Part shown: positions 60,541 to 64,000 of the stretch, piece after piece
How positions within the stretch are numbered: the stretch's first letter is position 1
Layout of the letters: every line of letters starts with the position of its first letter
Source: an uncultured Lachnospiraceae bacterium
Lineage (GTDB): Bacteria; Bacillota; Clostridia; Lachnospirales; Lachnospiraceae
NCBI GenBank assembly: GCA_900551895.1
Contig: URXX01000003.1
Span: forward strand, 1-64,000
Direction of reading: 5' to 3'
Length of the DNA: 64,000 nucleotides
Notes under the pieces: model-generated
The model's input: only the letters and a program-made list of their open reading frames with translations
Database searches by the model: none
What the model was told of the DNA's origin: nothing
Program-made: the position numbers and the translations under genes

Positions 60541-60924
60541 TTACCATGCCGTCGCTGACGGCAATGCACTGCTGATCAGTGTATAATCAATATATTGGAA
60601 ATCATCATAAACATCTTCTGCATATTTATCTGATTTGAATTCAAATTTACCGCAGGATTGAATTGCCTGCTCTATAATTTTCACGGCATCCGGATTAAGT
60701 CCTTTCACTTTATCGGAAACCATAACCGATTTATACGGCGTTTCGTTCGGTTTGACACTCCCTGAAAGAGGGTGTGTCAGAAGTTCATGACCTTTATAAA
60801 TATACTCCCGAACTTTTTTCAATGTGTCTTCATAAGAAATATCTTCGTACTCTACCGAATATTCCTGTCCTAATTTTTCTACTATAAGAGGATTGTTTGT
60901 TAAAATAATAAAATCTGCTTTCAT
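60541..60924 (-). CDS. grdX: GrdX family protein
   Basis: 127 residues. The order FIILTNNPLIVEKL, YEDTLKKVREYIYKGHELLTHPLSGSVKPNETPY and VKIIEQAIQSC is the GrdX family found first in most glycine reductase operons; its function is not known. Start set at 60924 (AGGTGAG site); the longer frame upstream runs through the riboswitch terminator. First coding gene after the glycine riboswitch. Confidence 0.88.
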   Translation of the reverse strand: MKADFIILTNNPLIVEKLGQEYSVEYEDISYEDTLKKVREYIYKGHELLTHPLSGSVKPNETPYKSVMVSDKVKGLNPDAVKIIEQAIQSCGKFEFKSDKYAEDVYDDFQYIDYTLISSALPSATAW

Positions 60925-60947
60925 GTTCTCACCTGTCTGTCGTTTGA

Positions 60948-61000
60948 TAAAAATGGGACGGTTTAATGCAATACATTCTCGATTGCCTTTAAGCCGTCCC
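60948..61000 (-). terminator. Expression-platform terminator of the glycine riboswitch
   Basis: Stem GGGACGG/CCGTCCC (61000-60994, 60961-60955) with inner GCAAT/ATTGC pairing, followed by ATTTTTAT on the minus strand, just before the grdX ribosome site. Confidence 0.85.
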
Positions 61001-61047
61001 ACCTGTTCCAGTGTCAATTCTTCAACACCCAGTTCAGAGTATGGTCC

Positions 61048-61139
61048 GTTTTTTGCTCCTTTTGCCTGAAAGTTTCACCCAACACTGACGATTGTCAGGC
61101 TTGCATCTTCGGCGGTCCGTTGACTCTCTCACAAAAAAC
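61048..61139 (-). promoter_or_regulatory. Glycine riboswitch (single aptamer)
   Basis: Minus strand: ACCGCCGAAG...GCAAGCCTGAC...AAACTTTCAGGCAAAAGGA, the core of the glycine (gcvT) aptamer, closed by a perfect 8-bp stem GTTTTTTG/CAAAAAAC (61139-61132 and 61055-61048). I see only one full aptamer, with a GGACCATACTCT segment after it that may act as a partial second one. With the terminator downstream it probably allows grd transcription when glycine is plentiful. Confidence 0.93.
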
Positions 61140-61169
61140 ATCTTCCCATATTTCTAAATTTTCCTTATT

Positions 61170-62567
61170 CTATTTTCTTTTGTTCATCTGATTTGGTTTG
61201 AAATTTTGGAAGTAATCATTATGTACTTTCTTAACCATTCCGCTCAATGCCCAAAGACCTATAACGTTAGGAATTACCATTGCACTGTTGAAACAGTCTG
61301 CCATGTTCCATACAAGGTCAACTTTCTGTGCTGAACCGACTACGATACACACACATACAATCACTGCATAAATTTTTACCGCTTTGCTTCCAAACAAATA
61401 TTTGATGTTTGCTTCACCGAAGAAATACCAGCCGATGATTGTTGAAAATGCGAAGAAGAACATACAAATCGCAATAAAGATTTCTCCGAATTTTCCAAAT
61501 ACGCTTGAGAAGCCAACTTGTGTTAAAGCAGTTCCTGTGTAAGCAGCCTTTGTAAGTGGATCAATTTCTCCAACCATTCCACTTGTAAGAATGACAAGCG
61601 CTGTTAATGTAAGAACAACAAATGTATCAATAAATACACCCATCATTGCTACGAATCCTTGTTCTACCGGATGATCTACCTTTGCAACTGCGTGTGCATG
61701 CGGTGTAGAACCCATACCTGCTTCGTTAGAGAATAATCCTCGTCCAACGCCTCGAGCCATTGCTCTTGATACTGTCCAGCCAAGAACACCGCCGCCGATT
61801 GCCTGTGGATTAAACGCTCCCACAAAAATATCGTGGAATGCTTTTGGAATCATATTGCCGTTTGCGATAATAACAATCAAAGCACCAACAATGTAAAATC
61901 CTGCCATAATCGGAACGATTTTTTCTGTCAAAGAAGCAATTCTTGAAATACCTCCGACAAACACAAACAGAGAAATTGCTGCGATAACGATACCGACAAT
62001 CCAAGGATTAATACCGAATGCCGTTCCAAACGCATCACTGATTGAGTTTGACTGAACTGCGTTCCCCATGAAACCTAATGCAAATACGATAAGTACTGCA
62101 AAGATTGCTGCGAGAACTTTTCCGAACGTTCCTTTGAATGCTGCTCTGATGTAGTATACAGGACCACCTGTTACAACACCGTCATCGCCGACTTGTTTGT
62201 ACTTCTGAGCCATAAGCGCTTCGGCATAAATTGTTGCCATTCCTAAAAATGCACTTACCCACATCCAAAAGATTGCTCCAGGTCCGCCCATTGCAATGGC
62301 TGTCGCTGCTCCGGCAAGGTTACCTGTACCAACCTGCGCTGCGATGGCTGTCGCTAATGCTTGGAAAGAAGACATTCCGTCTTTGCCGGCTTTTCCGCTC
62401 TTCTTAAACAAACCGCCAAACGTTCGTTTCCAGCCTTCGCCAAAGCCTCTTACCTGAATAAAACCAAGGTTGAAGGAAAACCATAGACCTGTACCTACGA
62501 GTGCCACGATAAGAATCTTATCTGCCAATACACTCTGAATTGCTTTTACGATTTCGTTTAAATCCAA
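61170..62567 (-). CDS. Alanine/glycine:cation symporter (AGCS family)
   Basis: 465 residues with about eleven membrane segments. AGCS signatures: LWFSFNLGFIQVRGF, AAQVGTGNLAGAATAIAMGGPGAIFWMW, and NEAGMGSTPHAHAVAKVDHPVEQG. It imports alanine or glycine with sodium; next to the glycine reductase operon, glycine is plausible. It starts with TTG at 62567, 6 bases after GGAGGG. No terminator is seen between its stop and the riboswitch. Confidence 0.92.
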   Translation of the reverse strand: MDLNEIVKAIQSVLADKILIVALVGTGLWFSFNLGFIQVRGFGEGWKRTFGGLFKKSGKAGKDGMSSFQALATAIAAQVGTGNLAGAATAIAMGGPGAIFWMWVSAFLGMATIYAEALMAQKYKQVGDDGVVTGGPVYYIRAAFKGTFGKVLAAIFAVLIVFALGFMGNAVQSNSISDAFGTAFGINPWIVGIVIAAISLFVFVGGISRIASLTEKIVPIMAGFYIVGALIVIIANGNMIPKAFHDIFVGAFNPQAIGGGVLGWTVSRAMARGVGRGLFSNEAGMGSTPHAHAVAKVDHPVEQGFVAMMGVFIDTFVVLTLTALVILTSGMVGEIDPLTKAAYTGTALTQVGFSSVFGKFGEIFIAICMFFFAFSTIIGWYFFGEANIKYLFGSKAVKIYAVIVCVCIVVGSAQKVDLVWNMADCFNSAMVIPNVIGLWALSGMVKKVHNDYFQNFKPNQMNKRK

Positions 62568-62618
62568 ACAAATCCCTCCTCTTATAAATGCCTTTCATAG
62601 ACATTATTTATGTTATTT

Positions 62619-62647
62619 ATAATACTGCATTTTGGAGGAAAGTTCAA
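62619..62647 (-). promoter_or_regulatory. Promoter of the AGCS symporter
   Basis: Minus strand TTGAAC (62647-62642), 17-base spacer, TATTAT (62624-62619). Confidence 0.65.
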
Positions 62648-62775
62648 TAAAATTGCATAAATCCAGTTTTTTTCGTTAAATTTTCCCTAACCTTTTAAAT
62701 GGAAAACCATTTTATAGGATTTAGCCTTATAGATTTTTTCTATATTTATGCACATTGCACATATTTTAACAAAGT

Positions 62776-62806
62776 AGAAAAAAGAAGGCATATCTGCCTC
62801 CTTCTT
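62776..62806 (-). terminator. Terminator of the selenium-handling operon
   Basis: Minus-strand stem GAAGGAGGCA / TGCCTTCTTT around GATA, allowing G-U pairs, running into a T-rich tract (TTCTTTTTT), 9 bases after the DUF3343 stop. Confidence 0.75.
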
Positions 62807-62814
62807 CCTTAGAC

Positions 62815-63051
62815 TTACACCATACATTCGTGGATTTCTTCTTCCTCAATTCCAACTTCCCGCATGACGTTTTGAATCTTCTCTAACTCGGTTAATTCGG
62901 CACACCATGACAGTCCGCACCCTGCGGAAATCGTTCGCGGAACAGGGATTAATCTTCCCGAAACATGATGCTCCTTACAGGCTTTTTCCATTGCCATAGC
63001 ATCCGCCGTTGTATGAAATGTTACGACTAATTTTAATTCTTTCTTTCTCAT
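62815..63051 (-). CDS. DUF3343 protein (putative Se/S carrier-like)
   Basis: 78 residues (KLVVTFHTTADAMAMEKACKEHHVSGRLIPVPRTISAGCGLSWC), the pattern of DUF3343 proteins, which in selenium-using bacteria sit next to yedE and yedF/tusA-like genes. Two Cys residues (GCGLSWC) could carry sulfur or selenium. The ATG at 63051 follows the TusA-like stop by one base; a TTG at 63060 would overlap it. Confidence 0.8.
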   Translation of the reverse strand: MRKKELKLVVTFHTTADAMAMEKACKEHHVSGRLIPVPRTISAGCGLSWCAELTELEKIQNVMREVGIEEEEIHECMV

Positions 63052-63052
63052 C

Positions 63053-63256
63053 TTACTCAATTACAATTTCGAATTCTGAGCCTTTCTGTGTGGAAGTTGC
63101 TTTCTTTCCGTGATCCTTTGCATACTTTTCCACATTTGTCTTTTGATGTGGTTCACTTACCAACACTTTCACCGGACCTTTCGCTGTTTTTAACGCTTCC
63201 GCTGTCAACATAAGCGGTTCCGGACAAGAAAGTCCTCTTGCATCTACTTCTTTCAT
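63053..63256 (-). CDS. TusA/YedF-type sulfurtransferase domain protein
   Basis: 67 residues with the family motif RGLSCPEPLMLTAEAL (Cys10-Pro-x-Pro). Members shuttle sulfur or, in selenium clusters, probably selenium. Located between the YedE-like transporter and DUF3343 in one operon. Confidence 0.88.
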   Translation of the reverse strand: MKEVDARGLSCPEPLMLTAEALKTAKGPVKVLVSEPHQKTNVEKYAKDHGKKATSTQKGSEFEIVIE

Positions 63257-63300
63257 ATTTTTTCCTTCTTTCCTAGAGTATCATATTTTCATTCTGATTT

Positions 63301-64000
63301 CTACTGTGTTTTTCTCTTGTTTCCTACAAATGCAATGGCAAATAACAGCACGATACAGATAACTGCCGCCACTTTTCCCTCTATAGACGGTCCGCCGATA
63401 ACTGCTGCCGCCTCTTTTGTTGCAGGTGCCGCCGCTGCTGATGCCAATTTTAAATTATGACAAAGCGCCGCTCCGACAAAAAGTCCGGCTACGGTAACTG
63501 CCGCATCAGAAGAACCCTGTCCTGCCAAAACAAGTTGTCTTAAAGGACATCCTCCTGCCAGTGTTGCCGCAAATCCTACTATGTACATTCCGAGAATGTT
63601 CCACAAATGTTGTGAATGTGCCACCGGATTTCCTGTAAAACTAAGTGCAAAATTTCCCGTTGCTACATTGTAGATAAGCATAACGCCGAATAATCCTGCG
63701 ATTACCGTAAATAAATCAAAGTTTTTCATTAAGAAAATATCACGGATACTTCCTGCAAAGCACATTCTTGATTTCTGTGCAAACGCTCCGAATATAAGAC
63801 CGCCGATTAAAGCAATCCAAATTGGTGCGTGCATACTTCCCGGTCCCGTTTTACTGCTGATAAGAAGTGGTGAACCGATTACAACAAGCACTAAAAGTCC
63901 TGCCATAAGAAGCGGAAGAACCGCCCCGCTTGTCTTATGCGTCTCATATGCTCTTCCTAAACTAAATCCTTTTTTCAACGCTACCGAGCCTGTAAGAATA
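63301..64000 (-). CDS. YedE-like (selenium-metabolism) membrane transporter, C-terminal part
   Basis: 233 codons running off the right edge; the frame stays open beyond the TTG at 63978, so the beginning is outside. YeeE/YedE family pattern: GLIFGAFAQKSRMCFAGSIRD and GFAATLAGGCPLRQLVLAGQGSSDAAV, with CFAGS and GGCPLRQ each half repeat. With the TusA-like and DUF3343 genes it forms the selenium-associated YedE set, thought to move selenium or sulfur compounds. Confidence 0.87.
   Translation of the reverse strand, partial: ILTGSVALKKGFSLGRAYETHKTSGAVLPLLMAGLLVLVVIGSPLLISSKTGPGSMHAPIWIALIGGLIFGAFAQKSRMCFAGSIRDIFLMKNFDLFTVIAGLFGVMLIYNVATGNFALSFTGNPVAHSQHLWNILGMYIVGFAATLAGGCPLRQLVLAGQGSSDAAVTVAGLFVGAALCHNLKLASAAAAPATKEAAAVIGGPSIEGKVAAVICIVLLFAIAFVGNKRKTQ

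Overview
The window comes from an AT-rich, anaerobic, low-GC Gram-positive bacterium of the class Clostridia, most likely a Lachnospiraceae-type organism. This rests on gene content and gene order, not on a database search. The pointers are a T-box leader in front of valS, a zinc-type S14, a long L17, adhE, and two complete Stickland reductase loci with UGA-recoded selenoprotein genes and their own tRNA-Sec.

Layout. 0-8 kb (minus strand): the start of a polyglycerolphosphate/LTA synthase-like gene (cut by the window edge), valS with its T-box, a heterodimeric multidrug-type ABC exporter and its MarR regulator. 8-11 kb (plus): a lipid cluster (diacylglycerol kinase-like, glycerophosphodiesterase, PAP2) and an orphan small membrane protein. 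11-24 kb (mostly minus): a one-piece SfsA-MutY fusion, an ArsC/Spx-like protein, a polar amino-acid ABC importer, UppP with a HAD phosphatase, a cell-wall hydrolase, an APH-like kinase, an ECF sigma factor with a membrane partner, and adhE behind a promoter that overlaps a Rex-like palindrome. 24-26 kb: a glutaredoxin-like protein and an S41 protease.

26-43 kb (minus): the S10-spc-alpha ribosomal protein super-operon, rpsJ to rplQ, including secY, adk, map, a KOW protein, infA, a 37-codon GTG-started rpmJ and rpoA. It is unusual for its RNA content: a long folded leader before rpsJ, four spacers sharing a repeated hairpin-rich sequence, a 49-nt hairpin between secY and adk, and a 301-nt spacer packed with perfect hairpins between rpmJ and rpsM, just downstream of an internal promoter.

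43-53 kb: a TauE/SafE permease, then the D-proline reductase locus. On the minus strand lie tRNA-Sec, prdC, a free-standing copy of the PrdA N-terminal domain, prdA (pyruvoyl proprotein), a small KOW-like/CBO2463-type protein, prdB (Sec at codon 151), a terminator, a 29-bp perfect inverted repeat, and prdD and prdE. Divergent from these are prdF (proline racemase) and a TetR regulator. 53-61 kb (minus): the glycine reductase operon grdX-grdE-grdB(Sec)-trxB-trxA-grdA(Sec)-grdC-grdD plus an orphan, led by a single-aptamer glycine riboswitch with its own terminator. 61-64 kb: an alanine/glycine:cation symporter and a selenium-handling trio (YedE-like, TusA/YedF-like, DUF3343).

Together the last 20 kb form a compact amino-acid-fermentation and selenium island. 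It covers uptake of glycine or alanine, racemisation of proline, reduction of D-proline and glycine as electron sinks, thioredoxin recycling, selenium supply and the tRNA needed to read the in-frame UGAs. selA, selB, selD and a PrdR-type sigma-54 activator are not in the window.
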